Of a stretch of 64,000 nucleotides of DNA, positions 47,171 through 60,100 are shown one piece after another (position 1 is the stretch's first letter; the number at the start of each line of letters is the position of its first letter). The notes beneath the pieces were generated by a model. It did no database searches. It worked only from the letters and a program-made list of their open reading frames with translations, and was not told the DNA's origin. Origin of the DNA: Liolophura sinensis. Its lineage: Eukaryota; Mollusca; Polyplacophora; Chitonida; Chitonidae. The stretch covers positions 20,341,501-20,405,500 of the forward strand of contig NC_088303.1 of the NCBI RefSeq assembly GCF_032854445.1, written 5' to 3'. The position numbers and the translations under genes were made by a program.

Positions 47171-50100
47171 AAGCGAAAAACCTCATGGGATTTTGTGAAC
47201 TTTACGCCTGCGCTCCGTTGGCTCTAGGTCAGGCTATTTTATGTAACTGCCATCTGTTATATGCTACCCTCACCAAAGTCGATCATAACATAATATCAAA
47301 AAGTTCAGTTATATACTATGTTTCTAATGTAAACAAGAGGCATGATAGTTGGATGGGCGATCTCAGCTCAACTAATGGAGTGAACAAAAACATAAAAAGG
47401 AGAGAAACAAAGATCATGAAAAGAGAATTATAACTCTAGTTTAATGCCGATGGCGTACGGTAAGATGTGATTATTTTCGCGGTACTATCGGTGTGGTTAA
47501 TGTGCTCTATAGAATGAACATATGGTCTTCAGAGACTAGAACAAAAGCGTCTTGGCGGATTCCATGCCCTCAGGTGCCACTTTTGTTGGAGAGCTTACCA
47601 GGCGAACCGTCGGGAGCCTGTAGGTGCCTCTAGCCCCCAGGACAAACCACTGCGAGACTAGGGTCTGACACAGAGACGCCCGCAGCGGGTGTTAGCAGCG
47701 AGGGAAGGGGGACGGGAAAACCCAGATCATAAAGTAAGAGGTCTTAGCCTGGGCCAATAGGCTGAAGCCTATGGAACCCTCGGTACATATGGCGGAGTGG
47801 CCAAAAAAAAAAAGGTTTTTTTTCATACCGTGATTCCTGGTACCGAAGAGCAGTAGGGACACAACATCAGCTTATAATTATCATACCAATATGTACATGT
47901 ACACAAATTCTCCCGAATTCCTTCATAGAATTTGACGTGTAAGAAAATGACGTATCTTTTTTTTTTTTTTTTTTTTTGGCTTTCGGTTTACCATCCTTAC
48001 CCAGTGCGTATGTGAATGGTAACAATTGCTTAACTTTGTTAAAAACAAATTAACAGGTTATCAGACGGTTTGAAGGAAAGGAAAATATGGCAGGACCTAT
48101 ACCAGGATTGTCTTGAGTCACATGATCATGAAAACTTTGCCATTAAACATGGCGTCCAAGCTGACACGCGTCCTTCGTTGCGACAGCTGGTTGGATGGTG
48201 AAAAATTATGATAGAAATAAGCACGTTGTAACCAGTGAATGAGACCTAGCTTATCCGCTATCATATCCGATCAGTCGACTTGAGAGTGAGAACTTATTAG
48301 CTATTACCTCCGATCAGCCGACTTGCGAGTGAGAACTTGTTAGCTACCATGTCGGATCAGCCTACTTGCGAGTGAGAACTTATTAGCTACCATGTCCGAT
48401 CAACCTACTTGCAGAGAAAGCTACCCATTTACCGGATACCAGATAGTTTGGCGACCGCGTGTTGGAACCGACGGCGTGAAAGAATTACACGGCTAGCTTA
48501 CGACTGTCACCACAGAGAAGCAGCTATATGTAATCTATAGTTACGTAATGGTATTCAGTGCTATTTAATAACGATTCTGAATGTCAGCTCCTGTATTGTG
48601 CTATGTTCTTGTGTTAATACCCGTTATTATACATGTAGAATGTGTTAATCATTGATTCAAATTAAAACGTTCCGTAGGCTACAATGTCAGTGAGAGATGA
48701 TAAGTGATTAACCTCCACGTTAGATGAAGTTAGCAAGGATGTCTAAAGCCATACAGAGCAAGCTTGTCTGAAAGAAACCTTAATGTTGTAAAGGTAACGT
48801 TCGGTAGTGAGTGGATCAGAATAATTATCAGTCGTGTGTGACCCACAGTTATCGGTATCTCGCCCCCCCCCCCCCCAAGTTGATGCCTATACCACAGCCT
48901 CCTCAACGGATCAACAACCCCTTACTCCCAAGTCGTATTATGACCGTGCCCCACGGCCGCCGGCTGTTTGAACAAGGTACAAATTATCTGTCGTGCGATT
49001 ATCACACCTCCAGAAAAGGGCTAACCATCTCTCCAAGCGCCGTGACCATAAATCCATCCCACTGCATGGCATTTTCCCGGATAATCGTCATGTGTATGGA
49101 GTAGAAATTGTTTATATACTTGATGGATAGATCGCAGCACACCCGATCGTCAGCCTTTTTTTATTCACTTTGCACTAAAATTACAATGTTTTGTCGTAAG
49201 TCAGAAGATATAGATACTTTGGTGATAAAATGTGATTCATGTGGCTTTTAGTGAAAAAAGACGTGCTCTGGGTAAAGGAGAAAAAAATTGGTTAGAAAGT
49301 AGCGTATTGCCTGAAGGCAGCAGAATAATTCCTAGTGACATCGTGATTAGTAAGCGTTTAATGGGTATATTCCCCAGTCAGAATGTAAACCCCCGCCAGA
49401 CTACACTGGTAACGTTTTACATGGCTCGTCCAGCTCTACATTCATTTGAAATACATTACGCACCCTGCACCTGTTTTCTACCAGGAGAAAAGGCAGCTTT
49501 TTTTGTTCGAGAGGATAGAATTTCGCCTGTCAGGGTCTGATAACTGGCGGTTTCACCGCGCAATACGAACAGCGCCCCGGGCGTCACTAGCCCAAGGCGA
49601 CGCTCCTACTGACGCCATTCGCCACGCAGTAAGTCGGCATCCTTCATACTGGCAGGTTGTCTGATCACAGCCAGAGAGCCTCCGACGTCTTACTAGCACG
49701 AATACGGACACAGTTTGGGTCAGTTTGGATCCCTTCGTATATCAGGTAAGAACGAAATATGTCTCTCACACTCTCCAGTACTGGACCGCTTCCGCGCCAT
49801 AGCTCGCTGTTTGATTGGCTCCAGACCTGGCTCAGTTTTGACGAGGCTCTGGTCCCGCTATACAACTGTATATGCTCCGCTTAGGTTAGCGAGTTCACGC
49901 CAGACTTAAAAGTGTGCCGATGCCCCATGCCTGCACCAATACAACGTACTAGGTGATCATGGGACAGACCAGTGTTTTACAAGAGACATATAAGAGACAA
50001 ACAAGAGAGATACTAGGTTTCTACCTTAGTCTGTGTACTGTGATCAAAAAAGCCTGCCATACTGTACCTCCAGCCGAGATTCTAGTTTTAGTCTACGTGA

Positions 50101-50440
50101 ATTCAACGAGCATTTTATACACTGGCAAAACTATAGGATTGTATAACAAAGAGTTGTTGAAGACTTGAATATGAAACATACCACAACGAATGTATGACGT
50201 ATATATGACATATAACATATTTTATATTTTTACTCTCTGTCAGCAAATCAGCAAAGGTGTAGGTAGACAAACCGCTCAATTAATAGTAGCTCTTCCCGAG
50301 TACTTTATTGTGTATACAAAATCAACCAAAAGTAATTCAAGTACCTAAGAGAAATCGTCACAATTCAGCATATCACGTTTGTCGTCTTGCCTGCCTGTTT
50401 AATTCTCTGGTTGTTTTGTCTCATTCTACACAGTGTTATT
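47171..50440. other. Intergenic stretch with a GC-rich, A-tailed block and a short tandem repeat
   Basis: 47,550-47,812 is a GC-rich island (CCATGCCCTCAGGTGCCAC to GGCGGAGTGGCC) that ends in a run of A; it could be a retroposed RNA copy. 48,240-48,420 holds four copies of a 43-44-bp repeat (GAGTGAGAACTTATTAGCTA). Poly-T lies near 47,958 and poly-C near 48,866. No gene is supported. Confidence 0.35.
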
Positions 50441-50965
50441 TGTGTTTGTTTTGACACAAATCAAAAGCAATGTATTGTTAATATTGTGTGCTGACTCTGT
50501 AATGTGAGTGTTTTGTGTAAACACAAATCACTGCCCTGTGTTGTTGGTGTTTAGTGTTGACACAAATCATCATACTGTGTTGTTGGTGTTTAGTGTTAAC
50601 ACAAATCATCAGACTGTGCTGTTGGTGTTTAGTGTTGACACAAATCACCATACCTCGTTGGTGGTGTTTAGTGTTGACACAAATCGCCAAATTGTGCCGT
50701 AGGTGTGTAGTGTTGACACAAATTACTGCTCTGCGCTGTGGGTGTTTAGTGTTGAAACGAATCACCACACACTTTGCTATTGGTGTTTAATATTAACAAA
50801 AATCACTGCTCTATGTTGTTGGTGTTTAGTGTTGACACAAATCACCAGACTGTGCTGCTGGTGGTTAGTGTTAACATAAATCACTGCTCTATGTTGTGGG
50901 CGTTTATCGTTGGCACAAATCAGCAGACGTTGGTGGTTGTAGAAAAGTGTCACCGTACTGTTTCT
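50440..50965. repeat. 39-bp minisatellite, about 12 copies
   Basis: GTTGGTGTTTAGTGTTGACA, CAAATCACCATACTGTGTT at 39-bp steps. It is unrelated in sequence to the 39-bp array at 30,745 although the period is the same. Confidence 0.85.
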
Positions 50966-51214
50966 TTGAGAATTTGCATTGGACCACTTCACTACACTGT
51001 TCGGTGGTTTGCATAATCACTAGTCTCTTTAATGTTTACCACACTTCTGTGATTGTCACCGCACCCTGCTGGTGTTGTTTCTGTTTCCACACATTCAACC
51101 TTGAGGCTATTTGGCGATAAGTGAAGACTCAGCGGTGTGGATGATACATAGGAGCGTTTCTCTACACACAGTTGTGTTGGTGTTGATGTTAACTGATCAG
51201 ACAAAACAACACAT

Positions 51215-51900
51215 GCCATAGCGTATATTTAGTTGTGACACGGATGAGTTGTTGTTGTGTGGTGCTTCGATCAGACGGAATGTCCATTTGTTCCGTTAAG
51301 GCAGACCACAGTATTGCTCTGTAGACGCCGTTTTGTGTTGACACGGATGCGTTTTTGTCGTACTGTGCTTCGATCAGACGGAATATCCATATTGTCCCGT
51401 TAACACAGGCAACAGTACTGCTCAGTAGGCGCAGATTAGTGTTGACACGGATGCGTTTTGTCGTACTGTGCCACATTCAGACGGAATATCCATTCTTCCG
51501 TTAACTATATGTCACAGTTCCGCTCTGTAGACGCTTGTTTGGTGTTGGCATGGATGGGTTGTTATCCTACTGTGCTTCGATCAGACGGAATATCCATTTG
51601 TTGCCTTAACACATATCACAGTAGCCTAGTGTTCAGTTCGCACTTGTTTAGTAGTTTTATGGATGAGTTGATGTTTTATTTTGTTTCGATTTCACCCCTC
51701 TTCCGTTGATGCCTGTCTAATAGTGGCATAAATGAGTTGATGTGTTTGTGGTGTTTCGATATGACGACGGAATAAGCATTTGTTCCGCATCCAGACGCAA
51801 CAGTACTGTTGTGTTCGCACTTGTTTAGCACTGAAACGGAGGAAATGATGTGTTGTGATGTTTCCATAGCCATTTGTTAAGTTATGACATATTTCTCACG
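51215..51900. repeat. About 100-bp tandem repeat, about seven copies
   Basis: GTGCTTCGATCAGACGGAAT, ATCCATTTGTTCCGTTAACA, CAGTACTGCTCTGTAGACGC and GTGTTGACACGGATGCGTTT recur at about 100 bp. The GTGTTGACAC core is shared with the neighbouring 39-bp array. Confidence 0.75.
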
Positions 51901-53700
51901 AGTAATTGCTCTGCTTTGCTCTCCTGGTGCCTGTTTGGTAGAAGCAGTACGCTACACAGATGAGTTGATATTTTCTGTGGTATTCCCGTACACAATCAGG
52001 AGGAATGTCTGAGGTGCTGTGTACAAAGACCAGCCTAAACTGAATCAGCCGTGACAAAAATTGGTGATAAACTATAGATATTTGTCAACTATGATTCTTT
52101 AAGTCCTGTTATTCAAATACATAGCTAAGCCGACAGTCGCCTGTGAATGCTGGGTAAGGGGCACTTTGTAACTATGGACTGAGAACATATCTTGGATGAT
52201 TCTTTCGCTCAATGACCGATACAAATTCTTTTGTAGAACCATCTGTAAATACTTGTAAAGATTTGCTTGTAGTTAAGCTACACAGGAGTATTTAAAGCAA
52301 AAATTGTGGTTAATCTGGTGAGATCACCTAAACCTTGAAACGCATATTCATAAAACAGATATTGACTCATTTTAAGTCTGACTTACATATTTGTCATGTC
52401 CCGTGTTCAAGCTAAGACTAAGATGGGGCGTATGTAACGGCTGTTTGGGTAGGATAGTAAATACCCGTGAAGTAATAATTAACCCATTAACACCCACGCT
52501 TCATGTGCATCTCTTCTTGTATCACACGTGGATCTTTATCAGCTTTGCTTTGTCTGTCATGGGTTGTTCCTAAAATCTGTAACAGGACGTGATAATATCA
52601 TATGTCGTGTAGTTGTTTTTGTTCTTCAGGGCAGAGTTTTATTCTACCCGTTTCCGCTCTCTAAAAACAATTGTTTTATCGTGAGATTACTCATGGATGA
52701 CTTAGTTAACTGTTCAACCGTGTCTTTCACCCGGCGATTTGATATATTCTCTGACAAATTGCGATGTATCTACCCGAGTAGAAATGCTCACATGGCCAGT
52801 CGGTCAGTAGACAGTTTCCCCTGCCAGAAAGCATGTCATTTTCCGACTCGAATCATCCGTCTGGCCTATTATATCTTTAACAGTTTACCATGGTTTATCT
52901 TGGTTTATTTTCAAGAACCTTTATTTTGATTTTAACTATGGTCAAAAATAGCATTATTCTAACAGAAATGGTAAGAAAGCTCTGATCCCAATAACTATAA
53001 CTACGGTTTCAAAGTAGTCGGCTCCAAACTAGGAATGAATGGTCCAGCTACATGCTGCTTCTATACTACCACTAGATTCAGTCGATCAATCAGTCTAACT
53101 ATTATTTTCTGCAGTTCTCCATATGGAATATATATGGCTTAGCAAGCTACAGTTCACGAACGATTTCCGTTTTACGGTCTCCTATATTCTAACAGAACAA
53201 CTGCCAATAGCATCTCTTTCGATTAAGGTTTGAGACTTTGTGGTATAAGTTTCCCAGGGAAAGTCTTCTCGTTCAGAAGGGTTCATAAGGCTGTTGGCCT
53301 CTGTAAAGTTGCACAGATAAGATTCATCTTCACCGGATATACAATTCATGGTTTGGGGCATTTCTTCTGGCTCCGCTCCGGTATATGTATTATGAATGCC
53401 CTGCTAACTCTTTATGTATGACAGTGCCACTCTCTCACTAGCGGCGCACTGCTTCAATACATATCCTTTAATATCTATAAATGCACAAGGCACTTTACAT
53501 CCCTTTCGCCTTTTGTGTCTATCACTGGCTGTTTTCGTATAGATATGCCAGCAAGGCCTTTGTCCATATCTTATGTTTTATTATGCGTCTCTCGCTGTGT
53601 AACCTCCGGCATTACTTTCATATCCGCTCATCCTTTCTCTATTCAAGGGTTTTTTAGCTGGAGGCGAAGAGAAATATCGAGTCATTTAAGCAGCTTTCCC
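51901..53700. other. Upstream flank of the KCTD gene, no other gene seen
   Basis: AT-rich, mostly unique sequence. No domain-bearing frame. The promoter and 5' untranslated exon of the KCTD gene probably lie at its right end. Confidence 0.35.
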
Positions 53701-53938
53701 TTTTGCCTTCAAGAGGGCGGCTAGGTGAACGGCAAACCACGCGCTGACGTGCGCCAGGAAACGTCGCGCTCTCCCCCGGGCCAGCCCAAGCAGTGAGCCA
53801 GCCCAAGTTACCACCACCGCCGAGTGTCTTACCACAGTCCATCGAACCGTGGAGCACTCCTGGGCTTTAACACCTTACAGGCTGACGACATACCGGCTGG
53901 AGACGAGGGTCCACCCGTGCCACCGCTCACCGGGCGTC

Positions 53939-54111
53939 ATGTCATCCCCCATGAACTCCTCATCCCCGTCCCCACTCAGCACCCACAACGGGCACACGGC
54001 CGCGAAGATCTCCGGGGTGCCCTGTCCGGCCACACCCACCCGCTACACTGCCCCGGTCCATATCGACGTGGGCGGAGTCATCTATACGTCATCGCTGGAG
54101 ACCTTAACGAG
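53939..54111 (+). CDS. KCTD15: KCTD coding exon 1
   Basis: It starts at the ATG at 53,939 (MSSPMNSSSPSPL) and ends at donor AG|GTGAGA. An in-frame upstream extension has no earlier ATG with better context. The exon carries the first BTB strand and sits in a GC-rich stretch (53,740-54,110) that probably includes the 5' untranslated region. Confidence 0.85.
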
Positions 54112-57100
54112 GTGAGAGAGCTTTCACTTTGGGCTACATTTCTATATACAAATATATGAACAAATAATATCTATATTTAGACTTCACATTTATGTTAAAT
54201 TACTTTTATTTTTACATTTGTTATTTTACATTCGACCTCGTCGATTTCAGTGGTCAGCCCTATCTGGTTGATTACATCTTTTATCTTTATACCTTCACAA
54301 CTTGTTCTCTATCTCGCTCGTCGTCTCTGCCCTGTTCAATACATATGGCGTATAAAGACCCTTCCTAGTACAAACGTCGACCGTCCGATTTACTGAATGC
54401 TGGTTTCGAATTTAGTGACACTCACAAAGGTTCCATTCCACATTTCTTGTGTCTTTTTCGTCATTGTTCTAATGATCACAAACGCGTGGTTTTGAAGGCA
54501 CTCTAGATATCTCCATCTTATCTGTATGTATTTCATCACTTTCGTGTGGATTGGAGTTTGATAGCCATTACTGTTTCATTTGTGGGATCAGTTTTGCCCG
54601 TACTGGGCGAGGCCTAGCATATTCCACGAATCGACTGTATAGGCTTGTAACTACCAAAACACAACTGAAAGACATGTCAGTTATACAATCAACTTGGGCT
54701 GTGGTTGCCGTAAAGAATATGGCTCTTCAGCCACATTAAAGGCAACGAAAACACCACCATAAAGTGTACATCGTACGATAGACCATTTAACATTTTCCAG
54801 AAAAATATTTCGATATATTTTAAGAACTCTACCGACGGAGTAAACCTTATGTGATGTCACTCTCTCCAGTTATGGCCAGAAAAGGCCACCGTAGAATCCA
54901 AATGCAGGTTACTAGGTTCGAAAAAAAATTCTAAAAATATAAATGAGATGACCTTCCTCAACAGTGTTTAATGGTCTTTCATTCGACTTATGCATATACT
55001 TGGGGCCTCCGCGACCGAGGCAGTTAACGAACCAGCGCAGCAAAGTGACCCAATAGCCTCTCACCAATGCCGTCGCTGCGAGTTCAAGTCCAGCTCAGGG
55101 TGACTTCCTCACTGGACTTTACATCCATACGATGGGTTTTAATTCTTGTATCCGTCATATTTTAATATAAGCATGTACTATCCACCCTACTTATTGTTCC
55201 AGATCATTCACGACACTAACAAAGTGTCTGAAATATAAGACTGTTTATATCATGACTCAGACTCTTTGGTTTGTTTCCTTTCCCTTATGTATAAATACTG
55301 TTTATTTCAATAATTAGAAAGTGTACTGCTTTTGTCGTTTAGTATTAACACCAAATTATTAGAGAGTAATAAGGCTAAATCCGTTTCTTTTCAATGACAG
55401 ATTAAATTCCAAAATGATGCCATTGTTTGGTTACTTTCTTGTATAGTTTGGAGGGCCAAATTTAAATCTGCCTTTGACATCGTGGTATGGTTACGAAAGT
55501 ATTCGAGAAAGTCACAGTGGTCTGCATTATACTTTAAATGATCAATTGGCATACCTATAGGCAATTTTTTTACAGACTTTACGCTGTGGATACCATTTCT
55601 AATAGAGTCATTAAAAGCCAGATCTTCTCTCCGGTCATGATACAGTTTTGCTGGAATGTATAATCTGTAGGTATGAACTATAAATTGCTTGTCACATATA
55701 ACACTTTTGACTATGGTCCGAATTTAAGCAATTTTTTCAGAACTCAAAAATGTAGGCCGGCTAATTTATATGTACTCTTGAGTATTATGTGAAAGTATAT
55801 TTATCATTATAGTTATTTATTATAAAGCTGTTTGTTCTTTACCACATACCCCTCTAATCCTATGAATGTCTCTTTGATACGTGCTTGTTCTACAAAAAAC
55901 AGGGTCTCGACTTTTTTAATGTCCCTGTTACACCAGTTTGTTCTCTACTACATATCCCTCATATCCATATCTTTTGAACATCCCTGTGGCACCTGTTTGT
56001 CCTGCAATCCCCTTCATATCTCAAATGTCTCTGTGGCATCTGTTTCTTCTGCTATCACCTTCATATCTTAAATGTCTCTGTGACACATGTTTGTTCTGCT
56101 ATCCCCTTCATATCTTAAATGTCTCTGTGGCATCTGTTTGTTCTTTACCATCTAGTCTTTGAATGTCCTTGTTACACCTTTTTGTTCTTCACCAAATATA
56201 CCACTCATCAATTTACTATACCTGTGACACCTACCCGTTCTATTTTCGCGTTATATTACTTCTGTTTCTCTCTTTCTTTGATGTACTTATCACACCTATA
56301 GCGGATGCGGGTCTCTTCCTTTCTATACCCCGGTCACTCCCATTTCTCTAACAGAAAATGTTTTCCAATAATGTATCTCAACAGTACATTCTCCATTACA
56401 GCACGCCTTGTTTCTTCCTTTTTACGTTGTGAAACACGTCTGCTAAATACACAGGTGGTATCAGAGACGGCTCACCTATTGTATTGAGGACGGAAAATGG
56501 AGGGGGAGGGAGGAGATCGATTTATATCGAGTGTTGCCGGAAACTCAGTTGCTGAAAATCCCTGTGACTATAACCGACATTTATTTGAGCTCTATACATC
56601 CAAGAAATTGACAAAAAGTGAAACCTCTTCCCACGTCTCACTCAGATGATTAATTTTATCCAAAAATGTCAGAACTGATAAAAAACCATGCTAAAAACCG
56701 AAAATTAAAATTACCTGATGGGAATTTTTAAAACTTGAATGGCAGGAATTGCGTTCTTTTTTATACATGATGAATATATATTGTCGGAGTCGTATTAGGT
56801 TTTTGGCTTCTCCGCGTATCGCTCTGCCAGTATCGGTATCAAACTCTGTTCTATTCCCTTTCGCTTCATGTTCGTCATGTTCTAACGATAGTATCCCATT
56901 CCACACAGCAAGTTTTGAGTGATGATTTTCACACTTACTTTAGAACCCTACAGTTTACTGTAATATCGTATAAGTTAATATATCTAGTCAGTGTTCGGTA
57001 AGGTTGCTTCAATTTGAAGTAATGCAAAAGTCACAAACTGGGTTTGTGGAATCCCTGTGTGTTTAAGTCGGCATACTGCGATTCACAAACCAAACTAAAT

Positions 57101-60100
57101 AATAATGTTATTGACATCTTTTGTCCTATAAGTGTAGAAGCAACAGTTATCAGTAATGGCAGTAGCAACGTCCAGTCTGATAATAGCCATATTCTTGTAT
57201 CCTTTGTTTGATTGGCTGTGGTTAAAAGTGATAATTATAAGTCTATTCCTTAATTCTTTGAGTCATTTTATTCAAGACCACAGATTGATTTTGTCTCACT
57301 CATGGTGATTTTCTCTTTCTTATTGGAAATCAGAGTTAGCCTATTACTGCAGAAATTATGTGTTCCTTTTTTTGATCCTATTGATGGACGTTACGTTGTC
57401 AGTTTCGAGATGAGGGTTTCCCAGTTCCAGCGGTAATCAGAGTTAACCTATTACTCTGGTAAACATGGGTTTGCAGCTACCTAGTAACTTTACTAAAGGG
57501 CAGCGACCTTTATTCTTGGTAAAGAAATTCTTGGATTTTGTCGTATGTTTGGTTATCTGGTAATGTAAGTAAGGCTGCAGCTTTTCTAATGGCTGTTACC
57601 ATGTATTGTTAGCAATACCAGTTACCTTGGTATTGGCCGCTGTTTCGGCTATTCGCAGCTACCGTGTATATCTGGTAACCCTGCATCTTTTCTAATGGCT
57701 GCTATACTGTGTATATCTGGTGTTGACAGATAATGGCGACTACCGTGTATTTTTTCCAATACCAGTTACCTCGGCATTGGTCGATACGTTTGCTAATGTT
57801 AGTTACCTTGGCATCGGTCGATTCCTTTGCTTATGCCAGTTACCTTGGTATTAGTCGATACCTTTGCTAATGCTAGTTACCTTGGCATTGGTCAGTTCCC
57901 TTGCTAATGTCAGTTACCTTGGTATTAGTCGGTACGTTTGCTAATGCCAGTTGCCTTGGCATAGGTCGGTACCTTTGCTAATGAAAGTTACCTTGGCATT
58001 GGTGGGTACCTGTGCTAATGCCAGTTACCTTGGCATTGGTGGGTACCTTTGCTGACGCTAGTTACCTTGGCATTGGTGGGTGCCTTTGGGTATGCCATTT
58101 ACATTGAATCTTTGCTTATGCCAGTTACCTTGGCATTGGCCAGAACTTTTGCTAATGAAAGTTACCTCGGCATTGGTCGGTTCCTTTGCTAATGTCAATT
58201 ACCTTGACATTGGTCGGTACCTTTGGTTATGTCAGTTACCTTGGCATTGGTGGGTACCTTTGCGTATGCCATTTACCTTGAATCTTTGCTTATGCCAGTT
58301 ACCTTGGCATTGGTCGGTACCTTTGCTAATGCTAGTTACCCTGGCAGTGATGGGTACCTTTACGTATCCCATTTACCCTGAATCTTTGCTTATGCCTGTT
58401 ACCTTCGCACTGGTAGGTTCCTTTTCTAATGCTAGTTACCTTGGCAGTGGTCCGTAAATTTACTTATGCAAGTCACCTTGAATCTTTGGTTGTGCCAGTT
58501 ACCTTGGCATTGGTCCGTGGTTTTGCTTGTGCCAGTTACCTTGAATCTTTGATAGTGCCATTTACCATGGCATTGGTCGGTACCTTTACTTATGCCAGTT
58601 ACCTTGAATCTTTGGTAGTGCCAGTTACTTTGGCATTGGTCGGTACCTTTGCATATGACAGTTACCTTTTGCATTTGCTAGTGATCGCTTTCTTGTATCT
58701 ATATGGCAGTTACCTTGAACCTTTGGTAATGAATTTTACCTTTTATCCTTTTAATGGCCGCTTCATTGTATCATTGCTAATGACGGCTACACTGTGTGAC
58801 TGGTAGGCATGAGAAGCTAACTATATGATAGTTGTCTGATTGTCCGGAAGTATACCTTTCTGTCTGCTGAAATGAACGTTGTATGTCTATAGTTACAGTT
58901 AACTTTAACCATGGTCGCTGCTTATCTGATTGGATGTTAATAACTATTGTCTATCCTCATGAAAGTGAAGGATGTTTTTTGATAGCTAGCAATGCCAGAT
59001 GCGTGGCTCTAGATATGATAGTTGTCAGTCGTGACAGCTGCCTATTGAAATAGCGGCGGTTATGAGGGTGGTTATGTGTGGGTGGTTAGGACTGTTGTCT
59101 ATTGCTCTGGCTGTATTAGGGGCCTGTGTCGTTGGTTTTGGTTTTTTGCTTGTAGGATAATAATTCTGTTGCTAATCTGTCTGGATATAACAGTTACATA
59201 TGTCGCTGGTTTTGACTGTTGTCTATCCTTTTGGAAATGACCGTTGCTTATACGATAGTAAATAACGTACGTTGTTCATCTGCCTGGATATGACTGGGTC
59301 TATGTGGCTAGTTTTGACTGTTGTCTATCTTTTTGGAAAATACATTTGCTTGTAGGATAGTTATGTCTATTGTCCAACTGTCGAGATATAGCAGTTATCT
59401 ATGTCCCTGGTTTTGACTGTTATGTATCCGGTACTTTTAGAACTGACAGTTGTTTGTAGGATAGTAATGTGTATTGTCCAACTCCTTTTCCCAACATAGC
59501 CTTTGTCTATGTCAGTAGCATTACTGCTGCCTTGTGGAAAGTGACCGATGTATGTGTAGATGGCAATGACAAGCGAACGGTTTGTCTTTGAAACTACGAT
59601 AGTTTATGTCTAGAGCAGATACATATAGGTTGTGATTATGTTCATATACCACCTTAATGATAAATGGGATTAGTGATGACGTGGACTTTCTGTCCTGCTG
59701 GTGAATTAGACTTCACTAGCCTTAAGCTCTATGTATCCTTGTAATCTGTATTCCTGCCTCTAGAGTGGCGGCCAGACTGAAAAATTTACTAACGTTTTAT
59801 ATAACATGCTTAAATCTGTGATCTGGACATGACTGCCTCTCTCGCCAGTATCGTATTAGGGCAGATTGTTTGTTATCAGAAAAGAAGGGATTTAAAGAAT
59901 GGATGCAAGCAATCCTTTCATATGGACACTCTATGGCGATTGGGAAAAACGGCTGTTTTTTTTCTATAGCTAGAAGGTATGAAAACGTATTGTGGTAGCC
60001 TTGACAAAGAGGCGAAATAGGTGGACAGTCAGTAGTCTATTTTAATGGGGTGAGTGGTAGCGACACCTGGTGGGAATATTAGGCGATTAGGCACTGATCT

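Noticed and set aside
49232-49909. Overlapping frames with a GC-rich centre
   Set aside because: Frames on both strands of similar length, with no recognisable domain and no convincing splice sites.
58080-58806. Two 125-residue plus-strand frames
   Set aside because: They translate the 37-38-bp array in the KCTD intron.
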